A program made the translations under genes and the position numbers. From positions 1 through 28,254 of the forward strand of contig JBJENW010000015.1 of assembly GCA_051880395.1 (NCBI GenBank): 28,254 nucleotides of DNA, in the 5' to 3' direction. This document shows positions 16,840 to 23,475 of the stretch, piece after piece (positions within the stretch are counted from its first letter, which is position 1; the number at the start of each line of letters is the position of its first letter). Below the pieces are notes generated by a model that saw nothing but the letters and a program-made list of their open reading frames with translations, was not told the origin of the DNA and did no database searches. This DNA is from JBJENW01 sp051880395 (GTDB taxonomy: Bacteria; Bacillota; Clostridia; Lachnospirales; Lachnospiraceae).

Positions 16840-17784
16840 CTATTCCATCACTTCCACCAACTCCCCCTGCCCCCTTAGCCAAAACTCAATCCCCTTCCCA
16901 AACACCTCGGCACCGATCACATACTGCCCATCCTCCTCCGCCAGCACCTTCGCGGTCGGCAACCGATCCAGAACCGCATCCACATCGTTCCCCTTATACC
17001 GAAACTTAATCTTCTGCAACCTTCCGCCATACATAAACTGAACCCGTTTCCGAAACTCCCCCTCCTCAAATCGACTGCTATACGGGATATGAAATCGCTC
17101 CTCCAAGACTCTCAATCCCTTAATTCTGTCAATGCGGTAAATCGTCGGGAACGAATCGTTGATCACATCAAAATGTTCCCGCACTTTTTCATCATCGATA
17201 AACGCGGTCAGATAAAAATAATACTCAGAAAACAGGATCGCCACCGGTTTCACTTTCCGTTTCACGATAGCTTTATCTTTGGTTCTCTGATAGTCCATCT
17301 CGATATACTGGCAGTTTCGGACTGCCTGTCCGATCTGCCACATGGTGTCAATGAACTGCGTTCTGTGTCTTGGCTCTATGTAATGAAACTCCTCATTTTT
17401 GATCAGATCCTGAACCAGTTTTTGATTCGTTTTCGGCACACAGCAGGAAACCAGGCGATCCAGCATGCTCAACATTTCTTCTTTTGTAAATGCTCGACTG
17501 TCCAGAAGAATTTTACAGATGGCAAGTACTTCGCTGTTTGACAATTTCATCCGGTAAATCTGCTCCAAACGATACCCTTTCTTTTCATGATCGTAAATGA
17601 CCGAATTGGTGAATCCGGAAGCAGCCGCATCATTTTCTAAGAAATTTCGAATATCATCGATATCCCGCTGGATGCTGCGTTCATTGACACTATACCTTTC
17701 CGCTTCTTCTCCTTTTTTTACAAGCTCCCCGTTCAGCAATTTGCTATAGATGCCAAGCACCCGCTCTACTTTCGATGTATCCAT
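16840..17784 (-). CDS. WYL-domain transcriptional regulator with N-terminal HTH
   Basis: The protein is 314 residues from ATG 17784 (MDTSKVERVLG), chosen because GGAGGGG lies just upstream; the frame continues open to an ATG at 17886, but that codon falls on the promoter -10. The N-terminal 55 residues form a winged helix-turn-helix with YSVNERSIQRDIDDIRNFL. The middle carries the WYL core, here FSEYYFYLTAFID in place of Trp-Tyr-Leu, followed by YRIDRIKGL and the C-terminal WCX-like extension. WYL proteins sense nucleotides or nucleic acid ends and commonly repress defence islands (BREX, CBASS and related loci). Placement at the head of the chaperone/ATPase operon suggests it controls that operon. 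Its 3' end is noticeably richer in G+C than its neighbours. Confidence 0.88.
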   Translation of the reverse strand: MDTSKVERVLGIYSKLLNGELVKKGEEAERYSVNERSIQRDIDDIRNFLENDAAASGFTNSVIYDHEKKGYRLEQIYRMKLSNSEVLAICKILLDSRAFTKEEMLSMLDRLVSCCVPKTNQKLVQDLIKNEEFHYIEPRHRTQFIDTMWQIGQAVRNCQYIEMDYQRTKDKAIVKRKVKPVAILFSEYYFYLTAFIDDEKVREHFDVINDSFPTIYRIDRIKGLRVLEERFHIPYSSRFEEGEFRKRVQFMYGGRLQKIKFRYKGNDVDAVLDRLPTAKVLAEEDGQYVIGAEVFGKGIEFWLRGQGELVEVME

Positions 17785-17884
17785 ATGTCCCCTCCAATCA
17801 ACCTTTCTCTCTTTCTCTCTTCCTTCCAAGAGCGATTTTTTCTTAGTATTCCAGAATTTACCTATAGTATAGTTCTTAAGTACC

Positions 17885-17913
17885 ATGTTAGTCTTATTTT
17901 TTCAATTTGTCAA
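17885..17913 (-). promoter_or_regulatory. Promoter of the WYL regulator and probably of the downstream operon
   Basis: On the minus strand TTGACA (17908-17913) is followed after exactly 17 bases by TAACAT (17885-17890). Transcription would start near 17878, leaving a leader of about 90 bases before the ATG at 17784. The dyad CTATA-G-TATAG at 17862-17872 lies just inside the transcript and is a possible binding site for the WYL protein. Confidence 0.7.
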
Positions 17914-17946
17914 TTAATTTTAGATTTTTCTGTCTGTTTTTTTCTA

Positions 17947-18081
17947 TTAATAGACAATAAATGGATTTCTACATTTTCTGCAATAAAATTCGCGGGGCGA
18001 AAGAGTAAAAAACAGTTTTCCACATTTCATGCATCTTCTCCACTTAGGCAATGGCTCTGGCTTTACAATATTTTTCGACAT
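17947..18081 (-). CDS. 44-residue zinc-ribbon protein
   Basis: ATG at 18081 follows AGGAGG by seven bases, giving a 44-residue protein; the open frame extends further upstream but without a better start. It contains two Cys pairs, CMKCGKLF and FYCRKCRNP, 14 residues apart, forming a single zinc ribbon preceded by a basic, proline-rich N-terminus. Small ribbons of this kind bind nucleic acid or partner proteins. It sits 16 bases after the stop of a small acidic ORF and about 30 bases upstream of the WYL promoter, so the two may form a short operon. Function is unknown. Confidence 0.65.
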   Translation of the reverse strand: MSKNIVKPEPLPKWRRCMKCGKLFFTLSPREFYCRKCRNPFIVY

Positions 18082-18097
18082 AATCCTTCCTCCTATA

Positions 18098-18250
18098 CTA
18101 ACAATCCACCCATGAACACCATGCATCATAATCTGATTTTGATAAACCACTTTCCGTATCTTTCTGATCTGTTAATTTCTTTTTGATTGTTGTAACCTGC
18201 TCCGAAGAAACTTCCGGCTCATTCGTACTTTCTTCTGTTACCTCATCCAC
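18098..18250 (-). CDS. Possible 50-residue acidic protein with GTG start
   Basis: A minus-strand frame reads VDEVTEESTNEPEVSSEQ, later KKKLTDQKDTESGLSKSD, and ends DAWCSWVDC. The composition looks protein-like and the stop is followed at once by the AGGAGG site of the zinc-ribbon gene. The only usual start in frame is GTG at 18250, with no strong ribbon binding site upstream. A TATAAT -10 at 18279-18284 could serve it. It might be an independent small gene or the end of a degraded longer one. Confidence 0.4.
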   Translation of the reverse strand: MDEVTEESTNEPEVSSEQVTTIKKKLTDQKDTESGLSKSDYDAWCSWVDC

Positions 18251-18447
18251 ATATTTACTGTCTCTGTTGTTTGATACTATTATACTAATTTACATTGACA
18301 TAATCTGTCATTTTCCATTATTATTTCTATTTTTCTTTAGAATTCAAAATATATTTCGGCTATTATTGTGGAAGATATCAATTTTAATTGACAAACTTTT
18401 CATATAATATGGGAATAAACAATAAATGACGGAGAATATAGCATAGA
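18251..18447. other. AT-rich intergenic region upstream of the small acidic ORF
   Basis: No gene seen. It holds a minus-strand TATAAT at 18279-18284 with a weak -35, and a small inverted repeat TGACA-TAATC-TGTCA at 18296-18310 overlapping where the -35 would be, a possible operator. Confidence 0.4.
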
Positions 18448-18448
18448 C

Positions 18449-18496
18449 AAAAACAGAAAGCAGAATGATCATCATCACCCTGCTTTCTGTTTTATT
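18449..18496 (-). terminator. Rho-independent terminator of the secreted-protein gene
   Basis: A 14-bp perfect stem, AAAACAGAAAGCAG (18450-18463) with CTGCTTTCTGTTTT (18480-18493), and a 16-base loop directly follow the stop codon of the 18497-19282 gene. On the minus strand the stem ends in a T run. The flanking A and T runs make it potentially bidirectional. Confidence 0.85.
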
Positions 18497-19282
18497 TTAT
18501 CCAAGTTTAATTGTTTTTACTTTTTTGGTTTTTCTGTTATAAATATAACGTTTTCCCTCACTCCAAGCTGTAATTTCTTTTTTTCCAACTTCTTGCAAAA
18601 GAATCTGACCATATTCTTCCTTTGTTGAAACAGTAAATAATTTCTTTGCATGAGAACCATCATAATTACTACAGTATACACTCATCTTTGTCTGGCTTTC
18701 TGTCGGATAATAGGAATAAAATATTTTTCCATCAAAAAATCGGACACACTGAATATAATTTCCAAGTTTTTTTATTCTTTTCAACGAACCATCTTTCTGA
18801 ATTTTCCAAATCCACATCTTATATGCTCCTGTATCAGAAACCTTAAATTCGTTTGCATAGATATATTTTCCTTTTATCTCAGAAGGGCTACAGTTCTTAG
18901 CAATTGTTTTTCTTTTTTTCTTTGTCAGATCAACCGAATATACCTTACTTGTTCGATACAAGCTTGATAATGAAACAACTACCTTATTATCTCGTATGGT
19001 AAGAATTTTAAGATATTCTTCATTGTCAGAATCATATTCCTTCTTATTCCAAGAAGATAAAAGCGTTTTCTTTCCTTTCGCTGATACCTTATATAGTTTG
19101 TTATCTTCCAAACATATCTTCTGTGAGCCTTTTATCCAGACATCTCTCTCTTGTTCTTTCCAGTTTGCAGCTTCTACTTTCTGATGCGGCATGATAAAAA
19201 TACTCAGAAACATAATTGTGCAAAAAGCCAGAACTACTTTCACGAAACAGTAATTTTTCATTGTGGTTCGTTTTTGTTGCAT
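18497..19282 (-). CDS. Secreted protein, possible beta-propeller-like repeats
   Basis: A 261-residue protein with a clear signal peptide: basic start, hydrophobic core (FVKVVLAFCTIMFLSIFIM, residues 13-31) and a probable cleavage after VEA near residue 38. The mature part contains repeated strand-turn units such as NKLYKVSAKGKKTLL, SKVYSVDLTKKKRKTI and KRYIYNRKTKKVKTIKL, spaced about 40 residues, which recall DUF5050/TolB-like propeller blades. No catalytic motif was seen. AGGAG eight bases upstream supports the start. It has its own perfect consensus promoter and its own strong terminator, so it is a single-gene transcript. It would act outside the membrane; function is unknown. Confidence 0.75.
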   Translation of the reverse strand: MQQKRTTMKNYCFVKVVLAFCTIMFLSIFIMPHQKVEAANWKEQERDVWIKGSQKICLEDNKLYKVSAKGKKTLLSSWNKKEYDSDNEEYLKILTIRDNKVVVSLSSLYRTSKVYSVDLTKKKRKTIAKNCSPSEIKGKYIYANEFKVSDTGAYKMWIWKIQKDGSLKRIKKLGNYIQCVRFFDGKIFYSYYPTESQTKMSVYCSNYDGSHAKKLFTVSTKEEYGQILLQEVGKKEITAWSEGKRYIYNRKTKKVKTIKLG

Positions 19283-19311
19283 TGTATCATCTCCTTTTCT
19301 ATTCTTGATTG

Positions 19312-19340
19312 ATTATATACAGACATGAAAAATCTGTCAA
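19312..19340 (-). promoter_or_regulatory. Consensus promoter of the secreted-protein gene
   Basis: On the minus strand TTGACA (19335-19340), a 17-base spacer and TATAAT (19312-19317) match the housekeeping sigma consensus exactly. The start codon follows about 25 bases downstream of the expected transcript start. Confidence 0.85.
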
Positions 19341-19471
19341 TGAGACATTGGAACAATTCTTTGGATTTTAAATTATCACATTTCTCCCAGTCTTCCGTAT
19401 CATTTGATATGTGGGATTCATATCATTTCTTAAAATATAAACTGAACTGTTGTATCTTGAATCATCTCCTC

Positions 19472-20257
19472 TTAAGCATTTATTTCTCCTATCAGTTTCT
19501 TAATCTGACTCATCACATGATTCAGGAATACTTCATTATCTCTGTGATAATTCAGTTCTGGTTCTGCCTGCATCCGCTCTTTTAATTTTATCTGTAAGGA
19601 TGTGACATTCACCACATAAGAAGGCTGCACAAGCGAATTGTCCAACCCAAGGTTTCGAAATTTTTCTGCAATATTCTCAATGGGAACATCAAAATATTTT
19701 TTTACTTTTTCTTCCAGAAACTGATTTTCACTCTTTACGGCACTTTCATACAGCGCGATCAACACAGCCTTATAAGGTGCCTGAAAAACATCCATACAGG
19801 AAAAGATCTTTGATAAAAAATCCATCTCATGTAGTTCTTCAAAATATGGCATCAGATTTCCCAGAAGCATTTTGGATGCAAAATAATCTGCTTTTCGTTC
19901 TTCCATCAGTGTATCTGTTTCGATCACATGATCAAAGGAAACCGTATCAAAAAACAGATGATAGATTTCATGCCATGCGGTAAAATATTGATTTACTCTT
20001 GGAAGTGCCGTATTTAATATGGGAATTTTTTTTCCATTGCGAACAAAGATTGCCCCACTCAGATACCTATTTTCAATCGGAATCTGTATCAATCCTTTTT
20101 CTTTCAAAAGCTGAAATGCCAGTTGAACCGATGAATTTACCTTCAGACCATTGTACCTTGTCTGTATAAGCAAAACCTCATTTTCAATCTCCTCCCGAAT
20201 AACTCTGTTCTTTTCTACCACCTCATCCAAATGACTGGCTGTAATTCGTTCACTCAT
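19472..20257 (-). CDS. ImmA/IrrE-family metallo-endopeptidase
   Basis: The 261-residue protein has the zinc motif HEIYH at residues 96-100 and a downstream helix with MEERKADYFASKML (about 118-131) that supplies the third ligand Glu, the usual ImmA/IrrE arrangement. The C-terminal 130 residues are helical and extend beyond the minimal peptidase. Members cleave partner XRE-type repressors or are neutralised by them. The gene starts 12 bases after the XRE-type gene with GAGGAGGAG just upstream, so the pair is one operon. It may switch the partner's promoter upon stress or act as a toxin-like component. Family assignment is firm; the substrate is inferred from context. Confidence 0.88.
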   Translation of the reverse strand: MSERITASHLDEVVEKNRVIREEIENEVLLIQTRYNGLKVNSSVQLAFQLLKEKGLIQIPIENRYLSGAIFVRNGKKIPILNTALPRVNQYFTAWHEIYHLFFDTVSFDHVIETDTLMEERKADYFASKMLLGNLMPYFEELHEMDFLSKIFSCMDVFQAPYKAVLIALYESAVKSENQFLEEKVKKYFDVPIENIAEKFRNLGLDNSLVQPSYVVNVTSLQIKLKERMQAEPELNYHRDNEVFLNHVMSQIKKLIGEINA

Positions 20258-20269
20258 AACTCCTCCTCT

Positions 20270-20635
20270 TTAATAGTAAATACCACAGAGATTCAATAAA
20301 TCCTGCAACAAGTCATACTCTTTTTTTGCTTTTTCATCCATCTGATACGCTTCTGGCTCATTCTTCGAATATACAACCTCTACTGCTGCCTGTTTTTGTC
20401 CAGAAAACTCTAACAATTCTTCTGGTGCGATATGGATACAGGAAAAAATTTTCTGCATGTGTTTGTCAAATGTATTTTTGTTCTCGACCTCTCCATTTAA
20501 AATCTTGTTAAATGTCGGACGGGAAATATCTGCTTTTTCGCAAAATGACACCTTGGAAAATCCTTTACTACGCAAATACTCCTTCAATTTCATCCCTACT
20601 ACTTTTCTTTGTTCAAATAAATCATTCCACTGCAT
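20270..20635 (-). CDS. XRE-family helix-turn-helix regulator
   Basis: ATG at 20635 (MQWNDLF) is preferred with AAGGAG eight bases upstream; an ATG at 20686 lies in the promoter -35. The 121-residue protein carries a HTH_3 motif over about residues 13-65 (MKLKEYLRSKGFSKVSFCEK, then ISRPTFNKILNGE). The C-terminal half is charged and ends in a short Leu/Tyr-rich helix, likely the contact region for the ImmA-like peptidase encoded next. It probably represses its own operon through the repeats just upstream of its promoter. Confidence 0.85.
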   Translation of the reverse strand: MQWNDLFEQRKVVGMKLKEYLRSKGFSKVSFCEKADISRPTFNKILNGEVENKNTFDKHMQKIFSCIHIAPEELLEFSGQKQAAVEVVYSKNEPEAYQMDEKAKKEYDLLQDLLNLCGIYY

Positions 20636-20657
20636 TCTTCCATCTCCTTTTCCATTT

Positions 20658-20721
20658 ATTATATGCGTTTTCTGTGATATATGCAAGACGAATGTAAATA
20701 TTTTTTTTACATTTTTACATT
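20658..20721 (-). promoter_or_regulatory. Promoter and candidate operator of the XRE-ImmA operon
   Basis: On the minus strand TTGCAT (20681-20686), 17 bases, then TATAAT (20658-20663). Just upstream of the -35 are three copies of one 8-mer: AATGTAAA at 20691-20698 facing two tandem TTTACATT at 20706-20713 and 20714-20721. The arrangement suits binding by a dimeric HTH protein, most simply autoregulation. Confidence 0.7.
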
Positions 20722-20745
20722 ATTTGTTATTGTTCACACGAGCAG

Positions 20746-20775
20746 AAAAATCGCCACATTTTTGTGACGATTTTC
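20746..20775 (-). terminator. Terminator after the MNT-HEPN operon
   Basis: A 12-bp stem with one mismatch (AAAATCGCCACA with TGTGACGATTTT) and a four-base loop directly follow the HEPN stop codon. On the minus strand the second arm ends in TTTTTC. Confidence 0.7.
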
Positions 20776-21174
20776 CTAAATTTCTTCCATCCAATTTTCT
20801 TTCAATTCTTTTTCTAGTTCTTCAAACAGTTCCAAATATTTCTCTTTTGTTTTCTCTATGATCGTAACGGCCACTTCCTCATTATAAGAATGTGCCACTT
20901 CATTTCGATGATTTAACAGTTCTAACCATGCGGATTCATCCTGAATCATTCCAGCACTATATGCCAGCTTTATGATCATTCTGGGTGATCCCGTCCGGCT
21001 TTCACTATAACCGTGTTGTTCCAAAATTTCTTTCATTGCCTTCCAAGATTGTTCAAAACAAATGGAAAATAAATTGACAAGCCCCGTTTCTGTTACCACA
21101 TCATACGGTGCCGTATACTTCCTGCACAATTCCAAATTTGACAGCGCATGAACAAAATTTTCAAATTTTTTCAT
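20776..21174 (-). CDS. HEPN-domain protein, nucleotidyltransferase substrate-binding (HI0074-like)
   Basis: From ATG 21174 (MKKFENFVHAL) it is 132 residues, mostly helical, with the HEPN motif RNEVAHSY (Arg90 to Tyr97), the Rx4-6H RNase signature. The family pairs with small MNT nucleotidyltransferases as toxin-antitoxin modules, in which MNT modifies the HEPN protein near the active site to silence its RNase. The start overlaps the MNT gene by 14 bases, so the two are translationally coupled, and GAGGGG lies about 11 bases upstream. The open frame continues upstream to 21231, but that start would lie deep in the MNT gene. Confidence 0.88.
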   Translation of the reverse strand: MKKFENFVHALSNLELCRKYTAPYDVVTETGLVNLFSICFEQSWKAMKEILEQHGYSESRTGSPRMIIKLAYSAGMIQDESAWLELLNHRNEVAHSYNEEVAVTIIEKTKEKYLELFEELEKELKENWMEEI

Positions 21175-21445
21175 ATAACACAATCCCCTCTTTTTCGATT
21201 GATTCCAAAAGTGGTTTCTGTACCGGCTCATCCAGATTCACAACATCAAACATTAATAAGGTTTGAACCTCTTCATCTACCGCAAGTCGAAATTCCGCAA
21301 TATTTCCTCCGGTGACGGCAAGATCAATATCGCTTCGTTCTTTGTTATCCCCTCTTGCTCTTGAACCGAACAAGATCACTTTTTGTATCTGGTATTTCTT
21401 TGCCAGTTCTAAAATCTCATTTTTAATAGTCTGTTTCAGATTCAT
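21161..21445 (-). CDS. Minimal nucleotidyltransferase (MNT) of a HEPN-MNT module
   Basis: A 94-residue protein (from MNLKQTIKN) with the pol-beta-type signature GSRARGD (residues 27-33) and SDIDLAV (38-44), which give the metal-binding aspartates. It would transfer nucleotides to the partner HEPN protein and act as the antitoxin. An upstream GTG at 21460 adds five residues; neither start has a perfectly spaced ribosome binding site, AGGAG being 14 bases before the ATG. The HEPN gene overlaps its end. Confidence 0.88.
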   Translation of the reverse strand: MNLKQTIKNEILELAKKYQIQKVILFGSRARGDNKERSDIDLAVTGGNIAEFRLAVDEEVQTLLMFDVVNLDEPVQKPLLESIEKEGIVLYEKI

Positions 21446-21495
21446 ACCGTATCCAAGCACTCCTCTCTATCCTTCTTATGAACCCGCCCACGTTT

Positions 21496-21521
21496 TTCGA
21501 TATAAAGACATTGATATCGAA
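21496..21521. promoter_or_regulatory. Inverted repeat between YoeB and MNT genes
   Basis: TTCGATAT and ATATCGAA, a perfect 8-bp inverted repeat with a 10-base loop, lies just after the YoeB stop codon and 50 bases before the MNT start. No T run follows, so an operator for the MNT-HEPN unit is at least as likely as a terminator. Confidence 0.4.
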
Positions 21522-21529
21522 CGGTAACG

Positions 21530-21793
21530 CTATTTCTCATCATAATGATACCGGCATGCCAATATATATACATTTCCTTCATCGATTTTGTAGATCAATC
21601 GATCTTTATCATTGATTCGTCTACTCCAAAATCCGGATAGATTTCCGGTTAACGGTTCCGGTTTTCCAATCCCTTCGTTTCCATTTCTGCATATTTCTTC
21701 TATCAGTTTGTTTATTTTCTCTAATGTCTTTCGATCCTCTGTCTGCCAATAGCAATAATCTTTCCAGCCATTTTCCGTAAACACTTTATTCAT
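21530..21793 (-). CDS. yoeB: YoeB-family toxin (Txe/YoeB mRNA interferase)
   Basis: An 87-residue RelE-fold protein very similar to E. coli YoeB along its length: FTENGWKDYCYWQTEDRKTL, GKPEPLTGNLSGFWSRRI, DRLIYKI and the ending ACRYHYDEK are all characteristic, with the catalytic Glu, Arg and terminal His/Tyr kept. YoeB binds the ribosome A site and cleaves mRNA behind the start codon. The gene overlaps the YefM gene by eight bases, the usual antitoxin-first order. Confidence 0.95.
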   Translation of the reverse strand: MNKVFTENGWKDYCYWQTEDRKTLEKINKLIEEICRNGNEGIGKPEPLTGNLSGFWSRRINDKDRLIYKIDEGNVYILACRYHYDEK

Positions 21794-22052
21794 CCGCGTC
21801 TACCTCGATCAAATCTTTTACATATGTTTTGCCGTTTTCTAATTGTGCCTTAGATTCCATTAGCCAGTCATAATTTGATTTGTTTCCCATCACGTAAACA
21901 TTTTCCATTAGATTATTATAAGATTCCTCAGAGAGCATCACCACATTTTTGTTATCTTTTCTGGTAATGATCATTGTCTCATAATCATCCGTCACCTTAT
22001 CCATATATGTTTTCATGTTTTCACGAAGATTTGTATAATTGACAGCTAACAT
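21786..22052 (-). CDS. yefM: YefM-family antitoxin (Phd/YefM)
   Basis: An 88-residue Phd/YefM protein: the N-terminal DNA-binding part has NYTNLRENMKTYMDKV, TMIITRKDNKNVVMLSEE and YNNLMENVYVM, and the acidic C-terminal tail wraps the toxin. It neutralises the YoeB toxin and represses the operon. GAGGAGG seven bases upstream fixes the start. Confidence 0.95.
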   Translation of the reverse strand: MLAVNYTNLRENMKTYMDKVTDDYETMIITRKDNKNVVMLSEESYNNLMENVYVMGNKSNYDWLMESKAQLENGKTYVKDLIEVDADE

Positions 22053-22092
22053 TTCTGCACCTCCTCTTTTTCCTATTCGATTCTTTTATTCC

Positions 22093-22121
22093 ATTATAAC
22101 GTACAGAATCCTGTACGTCAA
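22093..22121 (-). promoter_or_regulatory. YefM-YoeB promoter with operator palindrome
   Basis: On the minus strand TTGACG (22116-22121), 17 bases, TATAAT (22093-22098). The spacer is filled by a perfect palindrome, ACGTACAG-GATT-CTGTACGT in RNA sense, at 22099-22118. The core TGTAC matches the known YefM operator core in E. coli, so autorepression by steric block is likely. Confidence 0.85.
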
Positions 22122-22138
22122 CATCTATAACCGCCATT

Positions 22139-23335
22139 TTATTCCTGCAGCAGCCAATCTGCTATGTCATAAATTTCAATCCCTTCGTAACTGGTTTTCG
22201 GATGTTTTGTCCGGGCAATGATCATTTTCGGATAGGCATCCCGAATCTGCAGAAGTGGTGCGTATTCTCTCTCAAAAGTTTTCGGTTCGGAAATATTGTC
22301 GCTGACCTGAATGTATATTTTTTCGCTTCCCTTTTGTGCTACAAAATCAATTTCCTTTTGATACAGCTTTCCAACATACACATCATAGCCACGACGCAGC
22401 AGTTCAATGCAGACCATGTTCTCATACACTCTTCCGTAGTCCATATTTCTATTTCCCAAAACTGCATAGCGGATACCGGTATCACACAAATAAAATTTTT
22501 CAGAACTTTCCAGATACTTTTTTCCTCGAATATCATAACGTTTTATATCGTAGAAAACAAAAGCATTACACAGATATTTGATGTATTTTCCAACCGTCAC
22601 ATGATTGGTTTCTGTCTTATTTGCTGTCAGAAGCTGACTCACTTTATTCGGTGATGTCAGATTACTGATGTTATCCATAAGAAACTCGCTCAGTCGCTGC
22701 AGCACCAGCGTATCCGGCAGCGCGTATTTCTGCACCAGGTCTCTTGTGACGATTGTTTCGTAAACTTCCTTGATATAATTGATTCTGTCTGTTTCTGTTC
22801 TGTAAACATAAGAGCCTGCCAACCCGCCTTTTATGGAATAGTCGTCAAACAGTTTCTCTTTGTCGCTGACATCCTCATAATACTGACAATATTCCTGAAA
22901 ACTAAATGGAAACACCGGAATTTCAATATAGCGTCCGGTAAAAAGCGTTGCCAGGTCCGCACTCAACAAAAAAGCATTGGAACCGGTAACATAGATATCA
23001 TATTTTCCTTTTGCATACAGGCTGTTGATCGCCAATTCGAATTTCGGACACATCTGAACTTCATCCACGAAAAGGTAGTTTGTTTTTCCTTCTTGATAAT
23101 GCTTTTCCACATAAGCATGCAATGCATGATATTCCTTGATTTCTTCATAAGCCAGATCCATAAAATCAATGAAAATGATGTTGATATCTTCAAAATGGTT
23201 TTTCAGATATTCCATATATGCCTGCATCAATTTTGACTTACCTGATCGTCGAATGCCCGTAATGATCTTAATATCCGGTGTTTTGTTCAAAGCAATGATC
23301 CGGTCCAGATATTTTGTTCTCGTAATCAGTTTCAC
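22139..23335 (-). CDS. AAA_14 ATPase with C-terminal DUF4143 (PD-(D/E)xK-like) domain
   Basis: A protein of about 398 residues. It has the Walker A GIRRSGKSKL near residue 27 and Walker B YLFVDEVQ, an AAA+ lid region, and a DUF4143 tail with YENMVCIELLRRGYDVYVGK, EIDFVAQK and YIQVSDN, the PD-(D/E)xK-like pattern of that family. Such ATPases are common in Firmicutes and archaea, their role is poorly known and some have been linked to toxin-antitoxin-like or mobile-element functions. The start is uncertain: GTG 23335 matches homologue starts (VKLITRTKYLD); a TTG at 23353 is in frame. It has its own promoter. A paralogue lies directly upstream. Confidence 0.85.
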   Translation of the reverse strand: MKLITRTKYLDRIIALNKTPDIKIITGIRRSGKSKLMQAYMEYLKNHFEDINIIFIDFMDLAYEEIKEYHALHAYVEKHYQEGKTNYLFVDEVQMCPKFELAINSLYAKGKYDIYVTGSNAFLLSADLATLFTGRYIEIPVFPFSFQEYCQYYEDVSDKEKLFDDYSIKGGLAGSYVYRTETDRINYIKEVYETIVTRDLVQKYALPDTLVLQRLSEFLMDNISNLTSPNKVSQLLTANKTETNHVTVGKYIKYLCNAFVFYDIKRYDIRGKKYLESSEKFYLCDTGIRYAVLGNRNMDYGRVYENMVCIELLRRGYDVYVGKLYQKEIDFVAQKGSEKIYIQVSDNISEPKTFEREYAPLLQIRDAYPKMIIARTKHPKTSYEGIEIYDIADWLLQE

Positions 23336-23372
23336 ATTACCACCCACTTTCAAAAATTAAATTTTTTTCATT

Positions 23373-23441
23373 TTTCGAAACTGTCTCTCTGTAGATATTA
23401 TACTGCCATTCCATAGTATCTGCAAGAATTCGCTTTCGAAA
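23373..23441 (-). promoter_or_regulatory. Promoter of the first AAA_14 gene, flanked by TTTCGAAA palindromes
   Basis: On the minus strand TTGCAG (23420-23425), 17 bases, then TATAAT (23397-23402). Two identical palindromes TTTCGAAA flank it, at 23373-23380 and 23434-23441, one upstream of the -35 and one in the transcript leader, which suggests a regulator binding on both sides. Confidence 0.7.
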
Positions 23442-23475
23442 TCATAATTTTTTTTCATTTTTTAAAGTCATCCTC

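Noticed and set aside
17785..17886. Longer N-terminus of the WYL protein starting at ATG 17886
   Set aside because: The ATG overlaps the -10 element of the promoter and a strong ribosome binding site precedes ATG 17784.
18388..18408. Plus-strand TTGACA and TATAAT in the gap before the terminator
   Set aside because: Spacing of about nine bases is not compatible with a sigma-A promoter and no plus-strand gene follows.
19405..19425. Inverted repeat TGATATG-(7)-CATATCA after the ImmA-like gene
   Set aside because: The stem is only seven AT-rich base pairs without a T run; not convincing as a terminator.
23357..23458. 33-codon minus-strand frame (MKKNYDFESEF...) after the second AAA_14 gene, preceded by an AGGAGG at 23472-23477
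   Set aside because: It contains the promoter and both palindromes of the next gene and the ribosome binding site is 13 bases away; probably chance, though the AGGAGG is curious.
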